NCBI RefSeq assembly: GCF_027922265.1
Contig: NZ_BSFI01000020.1
Coordinates: 1 to 64,000 of the forward strand
DNA from: Hansschlegelia plantiphila
Lineage (GTDB): Bacteria; Pseudomonadota; Alphaproteobacteria; Rhizobiales; Methylopilaceae
Length of the DNA stretch: 64,000 bases
Direction of reading: 5' to 3'
Shown: positions 56,290 through 64,000 of the stretch, piece after piece
Layout: every line of letters begins with the position of its first letter
Position numbering within the stretch: position 1 is the first letter of the stretch
Translations under genes and position numbers: made by a program
Notes under the pieces: model-generated
Databases searched by the model: none
What the model saw: the letters and a program-made list of their open reading frames with translations, nothing else
What the model was told of the DNA's origin: nothing

Positions 56290-58098
56290 TCACGAGCTCG
56301 GGAGAGCGAACACCGTCAGCTGGCCGCCGAGAGCGGTATAGCTGGACAGAGCCGCATAGCCGCCGACCGCGCCGAGACCGTCGGTCGGGTTGGCGAGACC
56401 GGCCGCGAGGCCGATGCCGGCCCAGCCGCCGACGCCCGAGAGGATGGCGACGTACTGCTTGCCCTTGTGCTCGTAGGTCATGACGTTGCCGATGATGCCG
56501 GACGGCGTCTTGAACTTGTAGAGCTCCTTGCCCGTCTTGGCGTCGACGGCCTTCAGGTAGCCTTCGAGCGTGCCGTAGAACACGACCCCGCCTGCGGTCG
56601 CCAGAGCGCCGGACCACACGGAGAACTGCTCCTTGTTGGACCAGACGATCTTACCCTTCTTGCCGTCCCAAGCGATGAAGTTACCCATGCCGCCATGGCT
56701 GTTCGGGGCCGGGAACATCGAAAGGGTCGCGCCGACATAGGGCTGACCAGCGGTGTACGAGACCTTGAAGGGCTCGTAGTCCATGCAGACGTGGTTCGTG
56801 GGCACGTAGAACAGCTCGGTCTCCGGCGAGTAGGCCGCAGGCTGCTGGTCCTTGGTGCCGAGAGCCGCCGGGCAGATGCCCTGCGAATTCACGTCTTCGC
56901 CGTTCTGCTCCGTGGAGTACTTGGCGACGACGAGCGGACGGCCGTAGGTCTTGGAGTCCTTATCCATATCGACCTTGGTCGCCCAGTTCACCGCGGGGTC
57001 GTACTTCTCGGCGACGAGAAGGGCGCCCGTCTCGCGGTTCAGCGTGTAGCCGAAGCCGTTGCGGTCGAAATGCGTCAGGAGGGGCTGCTCCTTGCCGTCG
57101 ATCTTCTGATCCGTGAGGATCATCTCGTTGATGCCGTCGTAGTCCCACTCGTCGTGCGGGGTCATCTGGTAGACCCACTTCACGGCGCCGGTGTCGGGGT
57201 TACGAGCCCAGACGGTCATCGACCACTTGTTGTCGCCCGGACGCTGCTTGGGGTTCCACGTCGAAGGGTTGCCCGAACCGTAGTAAACCAGGTCAAGCTT
57301 CGGATCGTACGAGTACCAGCCCCAGGTCGTGCCGCCGCCGGTCTTCCACTGGTCGCCTTCCCAGGTCTTGATCGACGAGTTCTCACCGACGGGCTTGCCG
57401 AGCTCGGTCGTCTTGACAGGATCGATCAGCGTGTCGCTGTCCGGACCCATCGAGTAACCGCGCCAGACCAGCTTGCCGTCTTTGGTGCTGTACGCCGTGA
57501 CCGAGCCGCGAACGCCGAATTCGCCGCCGGAGATTCCGACGATGATCTTGTCCTTGACCGGCAGGACGGTCGCCGTGTTGGTCTCGCCCTTCTTCGGGTC
57601 GCCATTCACGACGGACCACTTCTTCTGGCCGGTCTTGGCGTCGAGCGCCACGACGGTCGTGTCGGCCTGATGCAGGATGATCAAGCCGTCGGCGTAAGCA
57701 AGACCGCGATTGACGGTGTCGCAGCACATCACGGGGATAACGCTCGGATCCTGCTTCGGCTGGTAGGTCCAGATGATCCGGCCGTTGTCGTTCAGGTCGA
57801 GCGCGAACACGTTGTTCGGGAACGGCGTGTGAACGTACATGATGTCGCCGATCACGAGGGGAGAACCCTCGTGGCCGCGGAGAACGCCGGTCGAGAACGT
57901 CCAGGCGACCTGGAGCTTCTTGACGTTCTCCTTGGTGATCTCATTGAGCTTGGAATAGCGGGTGTTGGCGTAATCACCCGTCTGGATGCCCCACTGCTTG
58001 GGGTCCTTTAAAATTGCCGTGAGATCGTCGGCCGCCATGGCCGGCAGACTCAAGGCGGCGGCGCCGAGCAGGCTCGCCGCGATCGCGAGTTTGCGCAT
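56290..58098 (-). CDS. xoxF: XoxF, lanthanide-dependent PQQ methanol dehydrogenase
   Basis: Periplasmic quinoprotein oxidising methanol to formaldehyde (or formate), passing electrons to a cytochrome c. 602 aa: signal peptide 1-22 (ending LPAMA), eight-bladed propeller with PQQ site. Adjacent cysteines [10 protein letters not shown] (125-126) form the ring disulfide. The metal site has GGEFGVRG and HDEWDYDG, where Asp319 is the catalytic base and Asp321 the extra acid that marks lanthanide enzymes (MxaF has Ala there). AGGGAGA precedes the ATG. An ATAATAAG motif sits about 70-80 bases upstream. Confidence 0.98.
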   Translation of the reverse strand: MRKLAIAASLLGAAALSLPAMAADDLTAILKDPKQWGIQTGDYANTRYSKLNEITKENVKKLQVAWTFSTGVLRGHEGSPLVIGDIMYVHTPFPNNVFALDLNDNGRIIWTYQPKQDPSVIPVMCCDTVNRGLAYADGLIILHQADTTVVALDAKTGQKKWSVVNGDPKKGETNTATVLPVKDKIIVGISGGEFGVRGSVTAYSTKDGKLVWRGYSMGPDSDTLIDPVKTTELGKPVGENSSIKTWEGDQWKTGGGTTWGWYSYDPKLDLVYYGSGNPSTWNPKQRPGDNKWSMTVWARNPDTGAVKWVYQMTPHDEWDYDGINEMILTDQKIDGKEQPLLTHFDRNGFGYTLNRETGALLVAEKYDPAVNWATKVDMDKDSKTYGRPLVVAKYSTEQNGEDVNSQGICPAALGTKDQQPAAYSPETELFYVPTNHVCMDYEPFKVSYTAGQPYVGATLSMFPAPNSHGGMGNFIAWDGKKGKIVWSNKEQFSVWSGALATAGGVVFYGTLEGYLKAVDAKTGKELYKFKTPSGIIGNVMTYEHKGKQYVAILSGVGGWAGIGLAAGLANPTDGLGAVGGYAALSSYTALGGQLTVFALPSS

Positions 58099-58411
58099 TC
58101 GTTAGTTCTCCCTCTGGTACGCAGTCCTTAGTCAGCTCCCCGCCGCCGAAACATAAGAGGAGCAAGTACTTATTATTGGACTTGAGTCTTCGACGCCGTG
58201 TCACGGTTCGCCGGCTAAACGCCCTGACGCCGCAGTGCGGCGCTCGTGCCCGACAACCCTACGATCCGCCCTTGTCCTTATGGATTCTTGCGTAGAAGCC
58301 GAAGACTAGGCGGACCGTAGACCGCTTCCCAAAGGCTGGCAACAGGACTTTAAGACATAAGACCGTTATTATGAATTTGCTGCAGTAGCACACTTATTAT
58401 ATTGCATCGCA
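58099..58411 (-). promoter_or_regulatory. xoxF upstream region with repeated AT-rich motifs
   Basis: 313 bases. Two copies of the motif read on the xoxF strand: CAATAATAAGTAC (58166-58178 region) and CAATATAATAAGTG (58391-58404 region), plus CATAATAACGG near 58362-58371. They probably include the xoxF promoter and regulator sites. TTATGTTTCGG lies just inside. No gene is present. Confidence 0.5.
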
Positions 58412-59389
58412 TTATCGCCATTCGAGATCCTTGTAGGCCTCGATCGCGTTGCGCGCGTTGAACTCGTCGAACAGAGCCCAGCCGTCCCGCTCGCTCAGGC
58501 CCGCCTTTTCCGAGGCTTCCCGCAGGTCGAGCCCGTCGTCCAGCGCCTTGGCGACGTCCTTACGCAAGCCGTCCAGGTATCGCTGTTGGGGCTCGAGCGC
58601 TTCGGGCCATTTCGCGGACGCCGGTCCGTGACCAGGCGACACGCGTGCGACGCGCCGCTCACGCGCGGTCTTCATCACCTTGAGCCAACCGTCGATCGAG
58701 CCGTCGATGGTCGGCACGTGTCCGATGAAAAGCAGGTCGCCGAGAAACCACGTCCCGGTCTGACGGTCGAAGACGGTCAGGTCGTTGTCGGTATGGGCCT
58801 CGGGCTCCGCCTCAAGTTCGATGATCCGGCCGCCGAGATCGAGATCCATCCGGCCTGCGACAGTGATGTCAGGCATCACGACGTCGGCGATCGTCTCGGA
58901 GAAATCGGGGCCCATCTCGCGTTTGCCGGCGTCGAGATAGGACTGCGCGCGGGCCGCGAGCGCGGCGCGGAACCGCTCATGCGCGACGAACTTCGCTCCC
59001 TCCCCCCTGAACGCTACATCGCCGAGCACATGGTCCGGATGCATGTGGGTATTGATGACATAACGGATCGGCAACGCCGTGCGCGCGCGGACCGCGGCCA
59101 GCAGGCGCTCGCCCGCCTGTCGGCTGTTGCCGGCGTCGATCACGGCGACAGCGTCGCGGCCGACGATAAATCCGACATTCGCGATCGCGCCGCCGTTGGA
59201 CGGCGCGAGAAGTTGATAGGGCGCCTGATACACGAACACGCCGGGCGCGATCTCGTCCGTCGGCAAGGGCTCAACGGCGCCGGCCGCAGGGGCCGCTCCG
59301 GCCAGCAGACAAGAAAAAAGCAGCCCGACCGCTCGGACTGCTTTTCCGATCTTCAACGGGCGCGCGACGGCGGCGTCTCGTTTCACCAT
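58412..59389 (-). CDS. quinoprotein relay system metallo-hydrolase (metallo-beta-lactamase fold)
   Basis: 325-aa exported metallo-hydrolase from ATG 59389 (GGGAG upstream). Signal peptide (about 18-37, ending GAAPAAG). The zinc motif is INTHMHPDHVLGD (115-120), with further ligands in EPEAHTDNDLTVFD, GDLLFIGHVPTIDGS and VSPGHGPASAKW. This family (SoxH-related) accompanies PQQ-dependent dehydrogenases in alcohol-oxidising bacteria. Substrate unknown. Lies upstream of xoxF on the same strand. A longer frame reaches 60091 but overlaps a real gene. Confidence 0.92.
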   Translation of the reverse strand: MVKRDAAVARPLKIGKAVRAVGLLFSCLLAGAAPAAGAVEPLPTDEIAPGVFVYQAPYQLLAPSNGGAIANVGFIVGRDAVAVIDAGNSRQAGERLLAAVRARTALPIRYVINTHMHPDHVLGDVAFRGEGAKFVAHERFRAALAARAQSYLDAGKREMGPDFSETIADVVMPDITVAGRMDLDLGGRIIELEAEPEAHTDNDLTVFDRQTGTWFLGDLLFIGHVPTIDGSIDGWLKVMKTARERRVARVSPGHGPASAKWPEALEPQQRYLDGLRKDVAKALDDGLDLREASEKAGLSERDGWALFDEFNARNAIEAYKDLEWR

Positions 59390-59681
59390 GGTTTTCTCCC
59401 ACGTTTTGTGCGTCGACGACGGGTTCGGCGCAGGGGCGGGGAGGATTATGTCTTCTTCCAGACCCCGTCGAACCGCACGAGAACAAGCGCCGACGCTCTT
59501 TGCGATCAAGCTATCACGGGCCGTCAGGCGGCGCGCCGCTTGGACATCGCTTCGCCTGGGCGGCCTGGGGCCGAGTGTCCCGTGGCCGGGCGCGCAGATT
59601 GGAATGCGCCTGCCGGGCTGATAGCGTCCGCCGCACGCCTCGCCGCGCGCCCTCGTCCAGACCGTCTTGCGGGTTTCGCCT
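59390..59681. other. divergent intergenic region
   Basis: 292 bases between the metallo-hydrolase gene and the methanofuran/H4MPT biosynthesis operon. No distinct promoter, repeat or RNA is recognised. Confidence 0.4.
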
Positions 59682-60272
59682 ATGTATCCTTGCGTCGTGA
59701 AATTCGGCGGCAGCCTTCTGGACTCGCGGAATCTCGGAGCCCTGCTCGAGGTCGCCGGAGCCCGCGGAGCGGTCGTCGCGCCGGGCGGCGGGGCGTTCGC
59801 CGACGCCGTGCGCGTCGCCCAGCGTGAGATCGGGTTCAGCGATCGGGCGGCGCACGCCATGGCTATTCTCGCCATGGAGCAGACGGCCCTGCTGCTCGCC
59901 GACCTCGCCCCGTCGTTTGCGCTGTGCGCGACCAGCGAGGAATTCACCGGGGCGTTCGCCGCGCGGCGTCCCGCGATTTGGCGGCCGGCTGCGATGGCGC
60001 TTCGAGCGGACGTGCCGGCGTCTTGGGACACCACCTCCGACAGCCTGTCGCTGTGGCTCGCCATGAAGATCGGAGCGCCGCGCCTCGTCATCCTGAAATC
60101 TGCGGAGGTCCAGCCGGGAGGGTCTCCAGATAGCTGGAGCGCGGCTGGTCTCGTCGACGCCGGCCTGCCAACGCTCGCCCTCGGCTATCGAGGCGAGATC
60201 GCCTGCGTCGGGCCGGCGGAGCCTGCGGTTCTGGCCGCCGCCCTCGCCGCGCCGTCGCGAATCGCCGCGTGA
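59682..60272 (+). CDS. amino acid kinase-family protein of methanofuran biosynthesis (MfnE-like)
   Basis: 196-aa kinase of the aspartate/glutamate/uridylate kinase fold. CVVKFGGSLLDSRNLGALLE and VVAPGGGAFADAVRVAQREI are the ATP/acceptor motifs; PRLVILKSAEVQPGG is the second nucleotide region. Next to mfnB, DUF447 and a pterin-synthase-like gene, it is best read as the kinase that phosphorylates the aminomethylfuran precursor of methylofuran (MfnE role). ATG 59682. Its stop overlaps the next gene (GTGA). Confidence 0.82.
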   Translation: MYPCVVKFGGSLLDSRNLGALLEVAGARGAVVAPGGGAFADAVRVAQREIGFSDRAAHAMAILAMEQTALLLADLAPSFALCATSEEFTGAFAARRPAIWRPAAMALRADVPASWDTTSDSLSLWLAMKIGAPRLVILKSAEVQPGGSPDSWSAAGLVDAGLPTLALGYRGEIACVGPAEPAVLAAALAAPSRIAA

Positions 60273-61693
60273 GCGCCGAGAAGGTCGCCCTGCTGACCGG
60301 TTCGCTCGCCGAGCAGCGCCTTGTCCGGATGGCCAACGAGCTTCGCGGCGACGCGCTCGATCCCGTGGTCGTCAATGTCGGGGTCAAGGTCGCGGCCCTC
60401 ATGACGGCGGAGATCGTCGAGCGGCGTCTGAAGCTGCCCGACGCCGTCGACCGCGCGATCATGCCCGGCCGGTTTCGCGGCGATCTGGCGCGGTTGAGCG
60501 AACGCTTCGGCGTGCCCTTCGAGCGCGGGCCGGAAGAGCTCGCGGACCTCCCGGGATTCTTTGGACGCGGTGGGCTCGAGCCCGACCTCTCGCGTCACGA
60601 CTGCATCATCTTCGCGGAGATCGTCGACGCCACGACGCTGTCGCTCGATGAGATCGTCGGGCGGGCTCGGATGTTGCGCGGCGAGGGAGCCGACGTCATC
60701 GATCTCGGCTGCATGCCGGACACAGAGTTCGGCCATCTCGAAGACGCCATCCGCGCGCTCTCGGCGGAGGGCTTCCGGGTCAGCGTCGATTCCGCCGATC
60801 CGGCGGAGCTCGTGCGCGCCAACCGGGCCGGCGCGCACCATCTGCTCAGCCTCAACGAGAACACACTGTCGATCGCGGACGAAGGATCGGCCGTGCCGAT
60901 CCTCGTTCCGGCCTCCCCCGGCGACCTGCCCTCGCTGCTCCGCTCGGTCGACGCCATGGAGGCGAAGGGGCTCTCCTACTTCGCCGACCCTGTGCTCGAC
61001 CCGATCCATTTCGGCTTCACCGCCTCGGTCGTGCGCTACGCCGACCTGCGGCGGGAGCGGCCCGACGCGCCGATCCTGATGGGCATTGGAAACCTGACCG
61101 AACTGACCGACGCCGATACGACCGGGATCAACGCCATGCTGATGGGGATGATCTCGGAGCTCCGGATCACGGCGGTGCTGGCGGTGCAGGTCAGCCCGCA
61201 TTGCCGCACCGCGGTGCGCGAGTTCGACCGGGCCCGGCGGGAGTTCTTCGCCGCCCGTGAGGCGAATTCGCTGCCGCAGGGGTTCGGCGGCGGGCTTATG
61301 GCGCTGCGCGACCGCCGGCCTGTCACCTCGACCGCAGCCGACGTCGAGGCGCTTGCGGCGCAGATCCGTGATCCCAACTATCGGATCCAGGTGACGGAGG
61401 CCGGCGTCCACGTGTTCAACCGCGACGGATATCGGCTAGCGATCGACCCGTTCGACCACTTCCCGCATCTCGCGGTCGAAGGCGACGCCGCGCACGCCTT
61501 CTATCTCGGCGTCGAGACCGCCCGGGCGGAGATCGCGTTCCGGCTCGGAAAGCGCTACGCGCAGGATGAAGGCCTGAAGTTCGGCGTCGCGGGCGAGACG
61601 GCCGAAAGCGTCGAGGAGGCCCACAAAATGGGGTTCAAGGAGGCGGGTTCGACTCTCGCAGCCAAGCGCGGCGCGAAGGCCGAGCCGTCGTGA
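60269..61693 (+). CDS. dihydropteroate synthase-like protein of the H4MPT cluster
   Basis: 474-aa protein with a pterin-binding-like barrel. EKVALLTGSLAEQRLVRMAN opens it. DEIVGRARMLRGEGADVIDL and FRVSVDSADPAELVRANRAG resemble DHPS. LMGIGNLTELTDADTTGINA is specific to the methylotroph/methanogen relatives. The C-terminal part (DPNYRIQVTEAGVHVFNRDG) is an extra domain. It is needed for tetrahydromethanopterin or methanofuran formation in related clusters; the exact step is uncertain. GTG start; overlaps both neighbours. Confidence 0.9.
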   Translation: MSAEKVALLTGSLAEQRLVRMANELRGDALDPVVVNVGVKVAALMTAEIVERRLKLPDAVDRAIMPGRFRGDLARLSERFGVPFERGPEELADLPGFFGRGGLEPDLSRHDCIIFAEIVDATTLSLDEIVGRARMLRGEGADVIDLGCMPDTEFGHLEDAIRALSAEGFRVSVDSADPAELVRANRAGAHHLLSLNENTLSIADEGSAVPILVPASPGDLPSLLRSVDAMEAKGLSYFADPVLDPIHFGFTASVVRYADLRRERPDAPILMGIGNLTELTDADTTGINAMLMGMISELRITAVLAVQVSPHCRTAVREFDRARREFFAAREANSLPQGFGGGLMALRDRRPVTSTAADVEALAAQIRDPNYRIQVTEAGVHVFNRDGYRLAIDPFDHFPHLAVEGDAAHAFYLGVETARAEIAFRLGKRYAQDEGLKFGVAGETAESVEEAHKMGFKEAGSTLAAKRGAKAEPS

Positions 61694-62256
61694 TTCGCGA
61701 GACGATCGTCACCACGCTGTCGCCGCAGGGAATCCCTCACGTCGCCCCTATGGGCGCGACGCAGACCGGGAACGGCTGGTTGCTGCAGCCGTTCCGACCG
61801 TCGACCACGCTCGACAATTTCCTGAGCGGCCGGTGCGGCGTCATCAACTTCACCGATGACGCGCGGATTTTCGCGGGCTGCGTGACGAAGAGAAAGATCG
61901 ACTGGCCGACGGTTTCGGCCGGGACTCTGGGGTCTGTGCGGCTCGAAGCCGCTCTGGCCTCCCACGAGGTGCGCATCGCGCGGATCGAGGATGACGGCCA
62001 GCGCCCCAAGCTGCATTGCGAGGTCGTGGCGGAGACGAGCCATCGCGCGTTCCCCGGGCTCAACCGGGCGATCGCCGCCGTCGTCGAGGGCGCGGTGCTG
62101 GTCAGCCGGCTCCGAATGCTGCCGCCCGAGCGGATCGACGCCGAGTTCGCCTATCTGCAGATCGCAATCGACCGGACCGCCGGGCCCGCCGAGTTGGAGG
62201 CCTGGGGCTGGATTCTGGACGCGGTTCGCGACCACCGCGCAAAGGCAGCGTCATGA
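61690..62256 (+). CDS. DUF447 family protein
   Basis: 188-aa flavin-reductase-like split-barrel protein conserved in methanogens and methylotrophs. VTTLSPQGIPHVAPMGATQT opens, FRPSTTLDNFLSGRCGVINF and TDDARIFAGCVT follow, with VAETSHRAFPGLNRAIAAVV later. Always found with H4MPT/methanofuran genes; the reaction is unknown. GTG start at 61690 overlapping the preceding stop; the stop overlaps the mfnB start (ATGA). Confidence 0.92.
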   Translation: MIRETIVTTLSPQGIPHVAPMGATQTGNGWLLQPFRPSTTLDNFLSGRCGVINFTDDARIFAGCVTKRKIDWPTVSAGTLGSVRLEAALASHEVRIARIEDDGQRPKLHCEVVAETSHRAFPGLNRAIAAVVEGAVLVSRLRMLPPERIDAEFAYLQIAIDRTAGPAELEAWGWILDAVRDHRAKAAS

Positions 62257-62951
62257 CGGGATTTCTCGCAAGCGTCGCCTCGCTCGACGAGATGGAGGCC
62301 GCGCGTCTGGGCGGCGCCGACATCGTCGACCTGAAGGAGCCCGCGCGCGGCGCCCTTGGCGCCTGGAGCCACGACGATCTACGGCGCGCGGTAGCGGCCT
62401 GGACCGCATGGCGTGGTCCGCGCCCACTGCTCAGCGCGACGATCGGCGATCAGCCGATGACGCCCGGCATCGTGCGCGAGGCGGCCGAGGCGGTGGCTTC
62501 GACGGGCGTTCCGATCGTGAAGCTCGGCGTCTTCGCCGACGGCGACCCTCTCGCCTGCTTCGCCGCCTTGGAGCCGCTCGCCGCGCGGCGGCGCCTGATC
62601 GCGGTGTTTTTCGGCGACCTCGCCCCTGACCTCGCTCTGCTGGAGCACGTCGCCGCAGCGGGATTTCATGGAGCGATGCTCGACACGGCCGACAAGGCGG
62701 CCGGAGGACTGCGCCGGCATCTCGGCCAGCCCGAGCTTTCGGCCTTCGTCAATCGCGCCAGGACGCTCGGGCTGCTAACCGGGCTTGCCGGTTCGCTGAC
62801 CATCGAAGACATCGCGCCGCTCGCTTCGCTCGGACCGGACTATCTCGGCTTTCGAGGCGCGCTCTGCGTCGGCGGCCGGACCGGACGGGTCGACCCCGCC
62901 GCAATCCGGAACGTTCGCGCTACGCTGGAAGAAAGCCGGCGCGCGGCCTGA
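62253..62951 (+). CDS. mfnB: (5-formylfuran-3-yl)methyl phosphate synthase
   Basis: 232-aa TIM-barrel enzyme that builds the furan core of methanofuran from two glyceraldehyde 3-phosphates. LASVASLDEMEAARLGGADI, VDLKEPARGALGAWS (with the Schiff-base Lys), VPIVKLGVFADGD and FHGAMLDTADKAAGGL are DUF556/MfnB motifs, and LAGSLTIEDIAPLASLGPDY closes the barrel. ATG 62253 overlaps the previous stop. Last gene of the rightward operon, convergent with fhcC. Confidence 0.94.
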   Translation: MTGFLASVASLDEMEAARLGGADIVDLKEPARGALGAWSHDDLRRAVAAWTAWRGPRPLLSATIGDQPMTPGIVREAAEAVASTGVPIVKLGVFADGDPLACFAALEPLAARRRLIAVFFGDLAPDLALLEHVAAAGFHGAMLDTADKAAGGLRRHLGQPELSAFVNRARTLGLLTGLAGSLTIEDIAPLASLGPDYLGFRGALCVGGRTGRVDPAAIRNVRATLEESRRAA

Positions 62952-62964
62952 GCGCGCCGAAGCT

Positions 62965-63756
62965 TCAGCCGGCGACGATCAGCGCCTCGCCCTTGCCGCC
63001 CGAATAGAGGTCGCCTGCGAAGCGCCGCGCGCCGGTGACGCTTGCGCCCATGAACGCCGCGAGTTCCTGCGAGCGGCGGACCAGCACGCGCAGCATGACG
63101 AGGTCATGCACGCCGGCGTCGCCGAATCCGGCGCAGAGGCCTTCAGGGCTGCGCAGAAGCAGCGTGCCGCGCTTCATGCCACGGCCGGCGTTGGCCCCCA
63201 GCTTTCCTGCGATCGCAATCGTGCCCGCGATCAGGTCGGTCGCGGCCTCCTCAGCGGCGTCGCCCTCGATCATGACCACGCCGCCGCGAAGTCTTTCTCC
63301 CGCGCGGGCGCCGGCGGAACCGCCGACCACCACCACGCCGCCGCTCATACCGCGGCGCGACCCGTCGCCCGCCGCGCCGAGCTTCTCACCGACGTCGCCG
63401 CCGATCACGATCTTGCCTCCGGACACCTCGCTTGCAGCGAACGCGCCCGCCGACCCTTTCACCGAGATCATGCCGCCGGTCATCCCAAAGCCAAGCTTTG
63501 AGCCGACGTCGCCCTTCACCACGATTTCGCCCTTCGCGAGACCGGCGCCGACCGAATCGAGCAGCGCGTCGCCGCCCTCGATCGTCATGCGGCCATCATC
63601 GACGCCGGACGCCGTAAACAGATCGCCGAGCGCGACCTTACGACCGCCGTGGAAGACCGGCAGACGGGCGAAGTCGACGCCTGCTCCGGGGAGCACGCCG
63701 GAGAGGTCGACGCGCGATTCCAAGGACGCGCGCGGAGTGAGGACGATGCCGCTCAC
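62965..63756 (-). CDS. fhcC: formyltransferase/hydrolase complex subunit C
   Basis: Subunit C of the Fhc complex, which releases formate from formyl-H4MPT via methylofuran. 263 aa from GTG 63756, overlapping the fhcD stop. The parallel beta-helix repeats of FwdC/FmdC type are visible: GEIVVKGDVGSKLGFGMTGG, GKIVIGGDVGEKLGAAGDGS and GVVVVGGSAGARAGERLRGG. It ends after RRFAGDLYSGGKGEALIVAG. It probably scaffolds the complex. The operon continues off the right edge. Confidence 0.96.
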   Translation of the reverse strand: MSGIVLTPRASLESRVDLSGVLPGAGVDFARLPVFHGGRKVALGDLFTASGVDDGRMTIEGGDALLDSVGAGLAKGEIVVKGDVGSKLGFGMTGGMISVKGSAGAFAASEVSGGKIVIGGDVGEKLGAAGDGSRRGMSGGVVVVGGSAGARAGERLRGGVVMIEGDAAEEAATDLIAGTIAIAGKLGANAGRGMKRGTLLLRSPEGLCAGFGDAGVHDLVMLRVLVRRSQELAAFMGASVTGARRFAGDLYSGGKGEALIVAG

Positions 63757-64000
63757 GCCATGATCTCCCGCAGCTTGAAGTGGAACGGCCCGAGGTCGCC
63801 GCCGTAGTTGCCGGCGTCGATCGCGACGACCCCCTTGTCGCGGCCGAGCGCGACGACCGCCTCGATCCCGGCCTTGGTGCAGGCCGCGACCGCGTCGAAG
63901 CTGACGCCGTCGATCACGATCTCCATCACGGAAGCGACTTCCGGCGGCAGATGCGAGTCGGTCTGCGCCCGCAGCGTCGGGCAATAGAAATTATTGGTCG
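63753..64000 (-). CDS. fhcD: formylmethanofuran:H4MPT formyltransferase, C-terminal fragment
   Basis: Last 81 codons of FhcD (Ftr); the gene runs off the right edge. The visible peptide is TNNFYCPTLRAQTDSHLPPE, then EIVIDGVSFDAVAACTKAGI and the C-terminal VVAIDAGNYGGDLGPFHFKL, the conserved Ftr ending. It transfers the formyl group between H4MPT and methylofuran in the Fhc complex. Its TGA overlaps the GTG of fhcC. Confidence 0.93.
   Translation of the reverse strand, partial: TNNFYCPTLRAQTDSHLPPEVASVMEIVIDGVSFDAVAACTKAGIEAVVALGRDKGVVAIDAGNYGGDLGPFHFKLREIMA

Noticed and set aside
56290..58098. Calcium-type methanol dehydrogenase (MxaF)
   Set aside because: The metal loop is DEWDYDG with the second Asp; MxaF has Ala at that position. 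No mxaI or mxaG nearby.

Overview
The window is a GC-rich chromosomal segment from a methylotrophic alphaproteobacterium, most likely a Hyphomicrobiales methylotroph of the Methylopila/Hansschlegelia type (the genus is a guess). The main grounds are a lanthanide-type methanol dehydrogenase (xoxF with xoxJ), formaldehyde-activating enzyme (fae), and part of the tetrahydromethanopterin/methanofuran C1 pathway (fhcC, fhcD, mfnB and partner genes). A MucR regulator, an NDUFA12 subunit and a B12-dependent ribonucleotide reductase fit the same group.

Layout. 1-8.7 kb is housekeeping: a kdsA fragment, a VOC protein, pyrG, a secreted M48 protease with TPRs, a DsbA/ScsC-like thiol oxidoreductase, aroQ-accB-accC and aat. 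8.8-16.8 kb holds a coiled-coil membrane protein, a glycosyltransferase, map, radC and a four-gene operon (circularly permuted ATP-grasp, alpha-E, transglutaminase, Anbu peptidase). 16.8-24.6 kb holds a DUF2155 protein, NDUFA12, a large RTX calcium-binding protein and nrdJ, which has a clear NrdR box in its promoter.

24.6-27.1 kb is the most unusual part. A solitary reverse transcriptase of the unknown-group/defence class (closest to DRT2 as I recall it) lies downstream of about 400 bp of strongly hairpinned non-coding DNA. A long hairpin encloses the RT ribosome-binding site and start codon, and a decayed gene with two in-frame stops follows the RT. This is the best candidate for a little-described system: an antiphage RT with a structured template RNA and possibly a repeat-encoded product.

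27.1-40.4 kb is mixed metabolism and stress: a ketopantoate reductase-like protein, thiopurine methyltransferase, a cytochrome b561/catalase-like pair, DUF3829, msrA, RibD-like, PhzF-like, mucR with a strong terminator, an MHS-type transporter, a frameshifted VOC pseudogene, DUF4186, a hydroxypyruvate isomerase-like protein and a RecD/Dda-like helicase.

40.4-64 kb is the methylotrophy region. It contains small exported proteins of unknown role, a two-component system, fae, a nitrate/taurine-type ABC transporter, and the quinoprotein-associated cluster (periplasmic binding proteins, beta-propeller, ABC exporter pair, xoxJ, xoxF, metallo-hydrolase). The methanofuran/H4MPT biosynthesis genes follow, convergent with fhcDC. 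XoxF would oxidise methanol in the periplasm, Fae would condense formaldehyde with H4MPT, and Fhc would release formate. No xoxG cytochrome, mxaF or PQQ biosynthesis genes are in the window. Several of these transcription units share an ATAATAAGT-like motif upstream of their starts.
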